Of a stretch of DNA of 64,000 bases, positions 24,367 to 32,646 are shown piece by piece. Within the stretch, counting starts at the first letter, position 1. The number at the start of each line of letters is the position of its first letter. Origin of the DNA: Paludibacteraceae bacterium (lineage in GTDB: Bacteria > Bacteroidota > Bacteroidia > Bacteroidales > Paludibacteraceae). The stretch lies in assembly GCA_016297215.1 (NCBI GenBank), contig JAEDGZ010000006.1:10543-74542 (forward strand). Reading direction: 5' to 3'. Below the pieces are notes generated by a model. The model searched no databases, was not told the DNA's origin, and saw only the letters and a program-made list of their open reading frames with translations. A program made the position numbers and the translations under genes.

Positions 24367-26457
24367 ATGGACACTTACATCATCAAACGAGACGGAAAGC
24401 AGGAGCCTTTCTCTATCGACAAAATTAAGAATGCCATCTCGAAGGCATTCATCGCATCAGGCACGTTTGCCACGGAAGAAACCCTTTCCGCTTTGCTCTC
24501 GCGCCTTCGTATTCACAGCGGCATAAGCGTTGAGGAAATCCAGAACCAAGTGGAAGTAGCGCTCATGGCGGAGCACTACTACACGGTGGCGAAGAACTAT
24601 ATGATTTACCGCTACCGCCATACCAAAGACCGCGAGACCTTGGAGAAACTCGACTTCCTCATCCACTACTGCTCCGCCACCAACGCCGCCACGGGCAGCA
24701 AGTACGATGCCAACGCCAATGTGGAGAAGAAGAACATCGCCACGCTCATCGGTGAACTGCCCAAGAGCAACTACATCCGCCTCAATCGCCGCATGCTATG
24801 CGACCGCATAGAGAAGATGTACGGCAAGGAGTTGGCGGACAAATACATCACCCTGCTCAAGCAGCACTTTATCTACAAGAACGATGAGACCTCGCTTGCC
24901 AACTATTGCGCCAGCATTACCATGTATCCTTGGCTGCTCGAAGGCACGAAGCCCATCGGCGGCAATGCTACCGCACCCACCAACCTCAAGTCCTTCTGCG
25001 GCGGGTTCATCAACATGGTCTTCATGGTCTCCTCCATGTTGTCCGGCGCCTGCGCTACGCCCGAGTTCCTCATGTACATGAACTACTTTATCGAGCAGGA
25101 GTACGGCGAAGACTACTACCTGCGTGCGGACGAAGTGGTGGACTTGTCGAAGAAAAAGCGCACGATAGACAAGGTCATCACCGACTGTTTCCAGCAGGTA
25201 GTCTATTCCATCAACCAGCCTTCGGGTGCCCGCAACTTCCAGTCCGTCTTCTGGAATATCAGTTACTACGACCGCTACTATTTCGAGAGTATCTTCGGCG
25301 AGTTCCGTTTCCCGAACGGCGACCGCCCGCATTGGGACTCGCTCGACTGGTTGCAGAAGCGTTTCATGCGCTGGTTCAATGCCGAGCGTACCCGCGCCGT
25401 GCTCACGTTCCCCGTGGAGACGATGGCGCTGCTCAGCGAGGACGGCGATGTGAAAGACAAGGAGTATGCCGACTTCACCGCGCAGATGTACGCCGAGGGG
25501 CACTCTTTCTTCACCTACCTGAGCGACAATGCCGACTCGCTTGCCTCCTGCTGTCGCCTGCGCAACGAAATCACCGACAACGGCTTCTCCTACACCCTCG
25601 GCGCGGGAGGAGTCAGCACGGGCTCAAAGAGTGTGCTTACCATCAACCTTAATCGTGCCGTACAATACGCCGTGCGCAACCATATCCCTTACCAACAATA
25701 TATAGAGGAGGTGGTTGACCTCATGCACAAGGTGCAACTTGCCTACAACGAGAACCTCAAGCAACTGCAGCAACAGGGCATGCTGCCCCTTTTCGACTCG
25801 GGCTTTATCAACCTCAGCCGCCAGTATCTGACCATCGGAGTGAACGGCATGGTCGAGGCGGCGGAGTTCTTAGGCATACCCATCAACGATAATCCCCGCT
25901 ACGAGACCTTCGTGCAGACGGTGCTCGGAACGATAGAGCGCCTCAACAAGGCGTATCGCTCCAAGGAGATTCTCTTCAACTGCGAGATGATTCCCGCAGA
26001 GAATGTAGGAGTGAAGCATGCCAAGTGGGACAGGGAAGACGGCTATGTCGTGCCGCGAGACTGCTACAACAGTTATTTCTACATCGTGGAAGACACCTCC
26101 CTCAACGTGCTTGACAAGTTCCGCCTACACGGCAGAAAGTATGTAGAGCATCTCACGGGCGGCTCTGCGCTGCATTGCAACTTAGAGGAGCACCTCTCGC
26201 AGCCCCAATATCGCAACCTCCTCCGCGTGGCAGCGCAGGAAGGCACCAACTACTTCACTTTCAACATCCCCAATACGGCTTGCAACGATTGCGGGCACAT
26301 AGACAAACGCTACCTGCACCAATGCCCCGTCTGCGGCAGTCAGAATGTGGATTATCTCACGCGTATCATCGGCTACCTGAAGCGAATCAGCAATTTCTCC
26401 GAGCCTCGCCAGCAGGAAGCCGCCCGCCGCTACTATGCGAAAGGTGTCTCCCTCTGA
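24367..26457 (+). CDS. nrdD: Anaerobic ribonucleoside-triphosphate reductase (class III), large subunit
   Basis: A 696-residue glycyl-radical enzyme that makes deoxynucleotides without oxygen or B12. It starts with an ATP-cone (YIIKRDGKQEPFSIDKIKNAI, residues 3-95) and ends with a zinc site CNDCG...CPVCG and the glycyl-radical region TRIIGYLKRISNFSEPRQQEAARRYY. Codon use is strongly biased, suggesting high expression. The activase NrdG is encoded next. The gene is under a cobalamin riboswitch with an attenuator, which fits a switch to a B12-dependent reductase when B12 is present; that second enzyme is not in this window. Confidence 0.96.
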   Translation: MDTYIIKRDGKQEPFSIDKIKNAISKAFIASGTFATEETLSALLSRLRIHSGISVEEIQNQVEVALMAEHYYTVAKNYMIYRYRHTKDRETLEKLDFLIHYCSATNAATGSKYDANANVEKKNIATLIGELPKSNYIRLNRRMLCDRIEKMYGKELADKYITLLKQHFIYKNDETSLANYCASITMYPWLLEGTKPIGGNATAPTNLKSFCGGFINMVFMVSSMLSGACATPEFLMYMNYFIEQEYGEDYYLRADEVVDLSKKKRTIDKVITDCFQQVVYSINQPSGARNFQSVFWNISYYDRYYFESIFGEFRFPNGDRPHWDSLDWLQKRFMRWFNAERTRAVLTFPVETMALLSEDGDVKDKEYADFTAQMYAEGHSFFTYLSDNADSLASCCRLRNEITDNGFSYTLGAGGVSTGSKSVLTINLNRAVQYAVRNHIPYQQYIEEVVDLMHKVQLAYNENLKQLQQQGMLPLFDSGFINLSRQYLTIGVNGMVEAAEFLGIPINDNPRYETFVQTVLGTIERLNKAYRSKEILFNCEMIPAENVGVKHAKWDREDGYVVPRDCYNSYFYIVEDTSLNVLDKFRLHGRKYVEHLTGGSALHCNLEEHLSQPQYRNLLRVAAQEGTNYFTFNIPNTACNDCGHIDKRYLHQCPVCGSQNVDYLTRIIGYLKRISNFSEPRQQEAARRYYAKGVSL

Positions 26458-26488
26458 TGCTTGCAAGTAGGGTAGAGCATACGCGCTC

Positions 26489-26516
26489 ATAATTCATAAT
26501 TCATAATTCATAATTT
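26489..26516 (+). repeat. Simple tandem repeat before nrdG
   Basis: About four units of ATAATTC fill the end of the 61-base gap between nrdD and nrdG and stop just before the ATG at 26519. Confidence 0.85.
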
Positions 26517-26518
26517 CC

Positions 26519-26980
26519 ATGCGTTTCCTCGATTACGATATTGTCTTTCAGGAGGTACCGGACGAGACAACCTTGGCGCTCAATATAAGCCGCTGTCCGC
26601 ACCGTTGCCCTGGATGTCATAGCCCCCAACTATGGCTTGACCAAGGCGAGGTGCTGACTGCGCAGGTACTGGATACGCTCATCGCGCGTTATCCCTACAT
26701 CACCTGCGTAGCGTTCATGGGAGGCGATGCCGATACAGACGTGTTGCACTTGCTTGCCGCCCACGTCCATGCTTGCCACAGTCTGCGCACGGCGTGGTAC
26801 ACGGGCTTCACGTGGCAACAACTGCCTGCCTCCCTGCGCCAAGCCTTCGACTATATCAAGGTCGGTCCCTATATCGAAGCCTTAGGAGGCTTGAAAAGCA
26901 AGCAAACGAACCAGCGTTTCTATCGCATAGACCGCGCCACAGGCATCATCCTCGCCGACCTGACTTCCCGTTTCCGATAG
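26519..26980 (+). CDS. nrdG: Anaerobic ribonucleotide reductase activating protein
   Basis: A 153-residue radical-SAM activase of NrdD. The iron-sulfur motif C-x3-C-x2-C is CPHRCPGC at residues 26-33, followed by HSPQLW and the FMGGDAD segment that binds SAM. It uses SAM and an electron to place the glycyl radical on NrdD. Size and order nrdD-nrdG are standard. It is transcribed with nrdD from the riboswitch promoter. Confidence 0.95.
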   Translation: MRFLDYDIVFQEVPDETTLALNISRCPHRCPGCHSPQLWLDQGEVLTAQVLDTLIARYPYITCVAFMGGDADTDVLHLLAAHVHACHSLRTAWYTGFTWQQLPASLRQAFDYIKVGPYIEALGGLKSKQTNQRFYRIDRATGIILADLTSRFR

Positions 26981-27019
26981 AGGGATTATGCAAATACGGA
27001 TAGAAAAACGGCGAATATC

Positions 27020-27051
27020 TTGCGTATCTCAGAAAAAAGCAGTACCTTTGC
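27020..27051 (+). promoter_or_regulatory. Promoter of the YidE-type transporter
   Basis: TTG at 27020-27022 (preceded by C), a 20-bp spacer with TCAGAAAAAAGCAG, and TACCTTTG at 27043-27050. Confidence 0.8.
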
Positions 27052-27077
27052 ACTCCGTTTTAGAAAAAGGTACAAAG

Positions 27078-27150
27078 TCGTAAATCGTAATTCGTAAATC
27101 GTAATTCGTAAATCGTAAATCGTAAATCGTAAATCGTAATTCGTAAATCA
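27078..27150 (+). repeat. Simple tandem repeat in transporter leader
   Basis: About nine units of TCGTAAA / TCGTAAT run between the promoter and the ATG at 27152, so the whole leader is repeat. Copy number could vary between strains and change leader length. Confidence 0.9.
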
Positions 27151-27151
27151 T

Positions 27152-28816
27152 ATGTTGTCTTGGTTTCATGATTTGTTCTTTGGTGCGGGCATTGCACACT
27201 CCATCTTCGTGCTTACCTTAGCCATTGCCGCCGGTGTATTCTTAGGTAATCAGTTGAAGTTCAAGGGTATTACCTTGGGCGTTACGTGGATTCTCTTCGT
27301 AGCGATTGCCTTCTCCCATTTCGGTATGCATCTCGACCCGCAGGTGGAGTCGTTTGCCAAGGATTTCGGACTCATCCTCTTTGTCTATTCTATTGGTTTG
27401 CAGGTCGGTCCGTCGTTCTTCTCCTCTTTCGGTAAGGGCGGACTCAAACTGAACATATTGGCGATGGGCATCGTCCTCTTGGGCTGCGTTACCGCCTATG
27501 TGATTCACCTTATCAGTGGTGTGGACATCGCTACTATGACCGGTGTCCTCTTTGGTGCGGTTACCAACACGCCCGGTCTCGGTGCGGCGCAGCAGGCGTA
27601 TGCCGACATGCGCGGCGTCGCTAACCCCGACATCGCCAGTGGCTATGCGATGGCGTATCCCCTCGGCGTGGTGGGTATCATCTTCGTATTGATGCTCATG
27701 CGTTGGGTGTTCCGTATCAAACTCGACAAGGAGGAAGCCCGTGTAGAGGCGGAGAAGGGCACGCAGAAAGAGATAGAGTTCATCGACATCACGCTGACCA
27801 ACCCGCAGGTGGAAGGCACGCTCATCAAAGACCTCGGGCACCTATGCAATATGAAACTGATTGTCAGCCGTTTGGTGCACCCCAACGGCGAGGATGAGAT
27901 GCCCGATGTGAATACCGTCTTGCATTGTGGCGACCGCGTGCGGGTGGTTACAGACGCCGACCATGAGAAGAGTGTGCTCCTCTTGGGAGAGCAGACCACG
28001 CTGCCGGAGCAAGACAAACAGACGGCGCACCTCGTGTCAAAACACATCACCGTTACGCGCTCCGAACTCAACGGCAAGCGTATCGGCGAACTCAATATCC
28101 GCGCTATCTACCATGTCAGCATTACACGCATCCGCCGTGCGGGTATTGAACTCTTGGCTACCCGCGACCTGTACCTGCAGTTGGGCGACCGACTGACCGT
28201 TGTGGGCGAAGAAAAAGACGTGGAGAAAGTGGCAAAGTACGTGGGCAACTCCACCAAACGCCTTGATATGCCGAACCTTGCCGCCATCTTCTGCGGTATT
28301 GGTATCGGCGTAGCACTGGGCATGTTGCCTATCGTGCTGCCCGGGCTCTCTCAGCCTTTCAAACTCGGACTCGCAGGCGGTACGCTCATTATCGCTATTC
28401 TGCTGGGCTATTTCGGACCCAAGTGGCATATCGTTACCTATACCACCAGCAGTGCCAACCTGATGATTCGCGAGATAGGTATCGCTATGTTCCTTGCGGC
28501 AGTGGGCTTCGGCGCAGGTAAGACCTTTGTGCCGACCTTGCTCGCGGGCGGCTACATGTGGATAGGGTATGGTGTTATCATCACCTTGCTGCCGCTTCTC
28601 ATTGCGGCATTGGTGGGGCGTCTTTGGCTCAAACTCGACTATTTCACCCTCATGGGCTTGATTGCAGGCAGCACCACCGACCCGCCGGCATTGGCGTATG
28701 CCACCGCCCAGTCCTCGGTCAACGACCGCGCCGCCGTGGCATACTCCACCGTTTACCCATTGACCATGTTCCTCCGCGTGCTCACAGGACAGATGATGAT
28801 ACTCTTCTTCTTGTAA
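27152..28816 (+). CDS. AspT/YidE-type putative transporter with two TrkA-C domains
   Basis: A 554-residue inner-membrane protein of the aspartate:alanine exchanger (AAE) family. It has an N-terminal membrane half (about residues 1-190, with GLILFVYSIGLQVGPSFFSSFGKGG and NTPGLGAAQQAYAD), two cytoplasmic TrkA-C modules in the middle (about 205-375, with ITLTNPQVEGTLIKDLG and ITVTRSELNGKRIGEL), and a second, related membrane half (GLIAGSTTDPPALAYATAQ). The repeat of the GxGxxx-N/D-x-P-A-L pattern marks the inverted halves. The substrate is unknown; relatives such as YidE are uncharacterised. It has its own promoter and terminator. Confidence 0.9.
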   Translation: MLSWFHDLFFGAGIAHSIFVLTLAIAAGVFLGNQLKFKGITLGVTWILFVAIAFSHFGMHLDPQVESFAKDFGLILFVYSIGLQVGPSFFSSFGKGGLKLNILAMGIVLLGCVTAYVIHLISGVDIATMTGVLFGAVTNTPGLGAAQQAYADMRGVANPDIASGYAMAYPLGVVGIIFVLMLMRWVFRIKLDKEEARVEAEKGTQKEIEFIDITLTNPQVEGTLIKDLGHLCNMKLIVSRLVHPNGEDEMPDVNTVLHCGDRVRVVTDADHEKSVLLLGEQTTLPEQDKQTAHLVSKHITVTRSELNGKRIGELNIRAIYHVSITRIRRAGIELLATRDLYLQLGDRLTVVGEEKDVEKVAKYVGNSTKRLDMPNLAAIFCGIGIGVALGMLPIVLPGLSQPFKLGLAGGTLIIAILLGYFGPKWHIVTYTTSSANLMIREIGIAMFLAAVGFGAGKTFVPTLLAGGYMWIGYGVIITLLPLLIAALVGRLWLKLDYFTLMGLIAGSTTDPPALAYATAQSSVNDRAAVAYSTVYPLTMFLRVLTGQMMILFFL

Positions 28817-28839
28817 GTGAACCTAATGGCATACAAAGA

Positions 28840-28876
28840 GGCTGTCTACCGAAAGTGGTTAGACAGCCCTTTTTTG
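28840..28876 (+). terminator. Intrinsic terminator
   Basis: GGCTGTCTACC pairs with GGTTAGACAGCC (one bulge) around GAAAGT, followed by CTTTTTT. It ends the transporter gene, which converges on tex. Confidence 0.88.
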
Positions 28877-28893
28877 TATTGCTCCGCAGCGCA

Positions 28894-31017
28894 CTACACT
28901 TGCTTTAGCGATAGTTGGATGCGCTGCCTGCCGCGGTCAATGGCGATGACGCGCACCTGTACGTGTTGGTGCAGGCTCACCACCTGCGCGGGGTCGGAGA
29001 TACGGCGGTTGGCCATCTCGGAGATGTGTATCAGTCCGTCTTTGTGCACACCCAAATCCACAAACGCGCCGAAGTTGGAGATGTTGGTTACTATCCCCGG
29101 CAGCACCATGCCCACTTGCAGGTCGTCGATGGTGTGCACGTTCTCCGCAAAATGGAACTCCTCCAACTGCTCTCTGGGGTCGCGGCTCGGCTTCTCTAAC
29201 TCGCGGAGGATGTCCATCAGCGTGGGTAGTCCTATCTGCTCCGTAATATATTTGTTTGGGTTGATTTGGCTGCGAAGGGCTTTATCTTTCATCAGGTCTG
29301 CCACTGTGCAGCCTAAGTCGCGCGCCATTCGCTCCACTACGGGGTACGCCTCGGGGTGGACGGCGGAGTTGTCCAGCGGCATGTCGGAGTCGGTAACGCG
29401 CAGGAAACCCGCCGATTGCTCGAAGGTCTTGGCACCCATCTTCGGCACTTTCAGCAGCGCCTTGCGGTTGGGGAATGCGCCGTTGGCAGCGCGGTAGTCC
29501 ACGATGTTCTGCGCGAGGGTCGGACCCAAGCCGGAGATATAGGTGAGCAGGTGCTTGCTGGCGGTGTTCACATCCACACCCACGTGGTTCACCACGCTCT
29601 CCACGGTCTGCTCGAGGCTCTCTTTCAGCCGCGTCTGGTCCACATCGTGCTGGTATTGCCCCACGCCGATGGACTTCGGGTCTATTTTCACGAGTTCGGC
29701 GAGCGGGTCCATCAGTCGCCTGCCTATGCTCACCGCGCCGCGGACGGTTACGTCTTCGTCGGGGAACTCCTCGCGGGCTAACTTGCTCGCGGAATAGACC
29801 GAGGCGCCGTTCTCACTGACGACGAACACCTGCGGTTTCTGCGGCTCACTTATGTTTTTGAGGGCGACTTGCACCATCTGCTCCGTCTCGCGGCTCGCAG
29901 TACCGTTGCCGATAGCAATCGCCTGAATGGCATACTGCTGCACGAGTGTGGCAACGGTCTTGGTGGCATCGGGCTGGTGGAGATAGACCACGGTGTGCAT
30001 GAGCAGGTCGCCTTGCGCGGAGAGCACTACCACCTTGCAGCCCGTGCGGAAGCCCGGGTCGAGCGCCAGCACGCGTTTCTGCCCGAGGGGCGCATCTAAT
30101 AGCAGTTGGCGCAGGTTGTTGGCGAACACGCGTATCGCCTCCGCGTCGGCTTTCTCCTTGCTCTGCGCGGCGAACTCCGTCTCTATGGCGGGCTTCAGCA
30201 GCCGTTTGTAGCTGTCTTCCATCGCGAGTTCCACTTGGTACGCGGCGTCGTTGCTCGACCGCAGGTAGAGATTTGCCAGTTTGTCAAGGCTCTTTTCCGT
30301 GTCAGGCGAAATGTCCACGCGGAGGAAGCCCTCTTTCTCCGCGCGGCGGATGGCGAGCAGGCGGTGGCTCGATATGCGTTTCAGCGGCTCGGACACTGCG
30401 AAATAGTCTTTGTAGTTTTGCGCCTCGGGCTCGTTCTCCTTGCCCTTCACCACCTTGGTTGTGAGGATGGCGGTGTAGGAGAACTCGCGGCGGATGGCGT
30501 TGCGCGAGCGCTCATCTTCGGCGATACGCTGGGCGATGATGTCGCGTGCACCTTGCAGCGCCTCGGCGGTATCTCGCACGTTTTCATTGAGATAACGCTT
30601 TGCCATCTGCTCGGGATTGCCTGCGGGTTGCTTGAGCAATTCCTCCGCCAGCGGTGTCAGCCCTTTCTCGGCGGCGATGTCCGCGCGGGTCTTGCGGCGA
30701 GGCTTATAGGGCAGGTAGATATCCTCCAACTCGGTGCTGTTCCAGCAGTCTTCTATGCGGCGGCGCAGGTCGTCGGTCAGTTTGCCTTGGCTCTCGATGG
30801 TGGAGAGCACGGTCTGCTTGCGGTCGGCTAAGTCTTGCAGACGGGTGTATTCCTGTTGTATGCCGGCTATTTGCACCTCGTCTAATGAGCCTGTCTTCTC
30901 CTTGCGGTAACGGGCGATGAACGGGATAGTAGCCTTCTCGTCAAGCAGCGCGATGGTTGCCGCCACCTGCCTGGCACTAATGCCCACGATGGGCGATATG
31001 AGCGATTCGTAGTTCAT
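28894..31017 (-). CDS. tex: Tex-family RNA-binding transcription accessory protein
   Basis: A 707-residue Tex protein: N-terminal helical domain (PIVGISARQVAATIALLDE, TIPFIARYRKEKTGSLDEVQ), the RNase H-like YqgF domain (VLALDPGFRTGCKVVVL), helix-hairpin-helix segments (LLTYISGLGPTLAQNIVDYR) and a C-terminal S1 domain (VLPGIVTNISNFGAFVDLGVHKDGLIH). It binds nucleic acid and is linked to transcription or RNA turnover. The start at 31017 (MNYESLISPIVG) is preferred; an in-frame ATG at 31065 lies inside the arm of a perfect inverted repeat and would add 16 residues. Confidence 0.94.
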   Translation of the reverse strand: MNYESLISPIVGISARQVAATIALLDEKATIPFIARYRKEKTGSLDEVQIAGIQQEYTRLQDLADRKQTVLSTIESQGKLTDDLRRRIEDCWNSTELEDIYLPYKPRRKTRADIAAEKGLTPLAEELLKQPAGNPEQMAKRYLNENVRDTAEALQGARDIIAQRIAEDERSRNAIRREFSYTAILTTKVVKGKENEPEAQNYKDYFAVSEPLKRISSHRLLAIRRAEKEGFLRVDISPDTEKSLDKLANLYLRSSNDAAYQVELAMEDSYKRLLKPAIETEFAAQSKEKADAEAIRVFANNLRQLLLDAPLGQKRVLALDPGFRTGCKVVVLSAQGDLLMHTVVYLHQPDATKTVATLVQQYAIQAIAIGNGTASRETEQMVQVALKNISEPQKPQVFVVSENGASVYSASKLAREEFPDEDVTVRGAVSIGRRLMDPLAELVKIDPKSIGVGQYQHDVDQTRLKESLEQTVESVVNHVGVDVNTASKHLLTYISGLGPTLAQNIVDYRAANGAFPNRKALLKVPKMGAKTFEQSAGFLRVTDSDMPLDNSAVHPEAYPVVERMARDLGCTVADLMKDKALRSQINPNKYITEQIGLPTLMDILRELEKPSRDPREQLEEFHFAENVHTIDDLQVGMVLPGIVTNISNFGAFVDLGVHKDGLIHISEMANRRISDPAQVVSLHQHVQVRVIAIDRGRQRIQLSLKQV

Positions 31018-31057
31018 AATTGGCGATTCATTTTTAATCCTTTGAATGGGACTTTTG

Positions 31058-31140
31058 TTTAACATATAATTATCATGTAATTATTCATATAATTTTGCAA
31101 CGTAAATTAATGGTAAATTATACGATAATTATATGTTAAA
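31058..31140. repeat. Perfect 17-bp inverted repeat upstream of tex
   Basis: TTTAACATATAATTATC (31058-31074) and its exact complement (31124-31140) flank 49 A+T-rich bases between tex and folA. The arm shares its TTAACAT start with the three TTAACATGTAAT copies near 23.1 kb. It could be an operator or an RNA stem for tex. Confidence 0.8.
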
Positions 31141-31155
31141 ACACACCCCCGCAAC

Positions 31156-31180
31156 GCATGTTAATTGTTAATTGTTAATT
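31156..31180. repeat. TTAATTG tandem repeat at folA stop codon
   Basis: GCATGTTAATTG followed by further TTAATTG units runs into the TTA complement of the folA stop. The same sequence occurs at 60519-60545 at the end of iorB. Confidence 0.85.
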
Positions 31181-31667
31181 ATTTCCTCACATAGGTAGCG
31201 AACGCATACGGATACGCATGTTGCTCGTCGGCGGGCTGCTCTTCGCGGGAGACCTCCTGCCAGTCGGACGCGGAGAGGGTAGGGAAGAACGTGTCGGCGT
31301 CCTCCCACGCATGGTGGATATGGGTGAGGTAGAGTTTGTCCGCCAGTGGCAACGCCTCGCGATAGACCATGCCGCCGCCGATGATAAACACCTCCGGCGT
31401 GTCTTCCGTCATGCGCAATGCCTCTTCCAGCGAGCGCGCCACTTCGGCACCCTCAAACAGCGCGGCATCGCGCGAGGTGATGACGATATTCCGCCGCTTG
31501 GGCAACGGTCGCCGCGGCAGAGAGAAGTAGGTGTGCGAGCCCATGATGACGGGGGCTCCCAACGTGGTCGCCTTGAAGTGTTTGAGGTCGTTCGGCAGGT
31601 GGCAAAGCAGGTCGCCGCCTTTCCCCAGCGCATTGTTCTCCGCCACAGCGGAAATAATAGAAAGCAT
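31179..31667 (-). CDS. folA: Dihydrofolate reductase
   Basis: A 162-residue DHFR that reduces dihydrofolate with NADPH. The N-terminus MLSIISAVAENNALGKGGDLLCHLPNDLKHFK has the catalytic acid (Asp in LPNDL) and MGSHTYFSLPRRPLPKRRNIVIT and FIIGGGMVYREALPLADKLYLT are the conserved cofactor and inhibitor-site motifs. It lies downstream of thyA, the usual partner that makes dihydrofolate, with a 162-base gap that holds repeats. Confidence 0.95.
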   Translation of the reverse strand: MLSIISAVAENNALGKGGDLLCHLPNDLKHFKATTLGAPVIMGSHTYFSLPRRPLPKRRNIVITSRDAALFEGAEVARSLEEALRMTEDTPEVFIIGGGMVYREALPLADKLYLTHIHHAWEDADTFFPTLSASDWQEVSREEQPADEQHAYPYAFATYVRK

Positions 31668-31675
31668 AGTGTTTT

Positions 31676-31712
31676 AGGATAAAGGATGAAGGATGAAAGA
31701 TGAAAGACTGAA
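31676..31712. repeat. GGATGAA/GATAAA simple repeat before folA
   Basis: Near-repeats of AGGATAA / AGGATGA / AAGATGA lie directly upstream of the folA start (minus strand), in the thyA-folA gap. Confidence 0.75.
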
Positions 31713-31775
31713 TAATATCTGCGCAGAAAAGGTATAGATGAGAATAAGTCGTAATGAGGTGTTTGTGGGCGACTC

Positions 31776-31840
31776 TTTACACCGCCAAGTAGGTGTGGAA
31801 AATATCACTTTACACCGCCAATTAGTCATTTACACCGCCA
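31776..31840. repeat. Three copies of the thyA 3'-end 12-mer
   Basis: TTTACACCGCCA occurs at 31776-31787, 31809-31820 and 31829-31840. The last copy contains the real stop codon of thyA (VAV-stop on the minus strand); the other two are downstream echoes of it. Confidence 0.9.
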
Positions 31841-32624
31841 CCACGCCTGCAATATGCGGATGCGGGTCGTAGTTTTGCAGTTGGAAATCCTCGTATTGGA
31901 AAGAGAAGATGTCCTTCACCTCGGGGTTGAGCACCATCTGCGGTAGCGGACGCGGCTCGCGGGTGAGTTGCAGGTGCACTTGCTCAAGGTGATTGAGGTA
32001 GATATGCGCATCGCCCAAGGTGTGAACGAAGTCGCCGGCTTTCAGCCCCGTTACCTGCGCCATCATCTGCAGCAGGAGGGCATACGAAGCGATGTTAAAC
32101 GGTACGCCGAGGAAGATGTCTGCCGAGCGTTGGTAGAGTTGGAGCGACAGCCTGCCGTTGGCTACGTAGAACTGGAATAGTGTGTGGCAAGGGGGGAGCG
32201 CCATGTCGTTCACTTCTGCCACATTCCACGCGCTGACAATCATACGCCGCGAGTCGGGGTTGTGCTTTATCTGCTCCACCACTTGCGCTATTTGGTCTAT
32301 CGTGTCGCCTTTGTAGTCTGGCCACGAACGCCATTGATGCCCATAGACGGGACCCAGCTCGCCGTTCTCGTCTGCCCATTCGTTCCATATACGTACACCA
32401 TGCTCTTGCAGGTAATGTACATTCGTGTTGCCTTGCAGAAACCATAGCAGTTCGTAGATGATGGACTTCAAGTGCAGTTTCTTGGTGGTGAGAAGCGGGA
32501 ATCCGTTTTCTAAGTTGAAGCGCATCTGATGCCCGAACACCGACATTGTGCCCGTTCCCGTTCTGTCTTCTTTGCGCACGCCTTCCCGAAGCACCCGCTC
32601 ACATAAATCTAAATACTGACGCAT
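31830..32624 (-). CDS. thyA: Thymidylate synthase
   Basis: A 264-residue ThyA, the same length as the E. coli enzyme, converting dUMP and methylene-tetrahydrofolate to dTMP. The catalytic cysteine is in ALPPCHTLFQFYV, the phosphate-binding RR in DSRRMIVSAWNVAEV, and the C-terminus ends YDPHPHIAGVVAV. It is 22 bases downstream of the DUF1016 gene and upstream of folA. Confidence 0.97.
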   Translation of the reverse strand: MRQYLDLCERVLREGVRKEDRTGTGTMSVFGHQMRFNLENGFPLLTTKKLHLKSIIYELLWFLQGNTNVHYLQEHGVRIWNEWADENGELGPVYGHQWRSWPDYKGDTIDQIAQVVEQIKHNPDSRRMIVSAWNVAEVNDMALPPCHTLFQFYVANGRLSLQLYQRSADIFLGVPFNIASYALLLQMMAQVTGLKAGDFVHTLGDAHIYLNHLEQVHLQLTREPRPLPQMVLNPEVKDIFSFQYEDFQLQNYDPHPHIAGVVAV

Positions 32625-32646
32625 ATTTTATTTGACTATTTGACAA

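Noticed and set aside
27078..27150. Possible CRISPR array
   Set aside because: Units are 7 bp in direct contact without spacers, so it is a simple tandem repeat, and no cas gene is present.
31054..31097. Possible plus-strand promoter (TAATTTTG at 31090)
   Set aside because: The upstream TTTG is 32 bp away, not 20, and no plus-strand gene follows.
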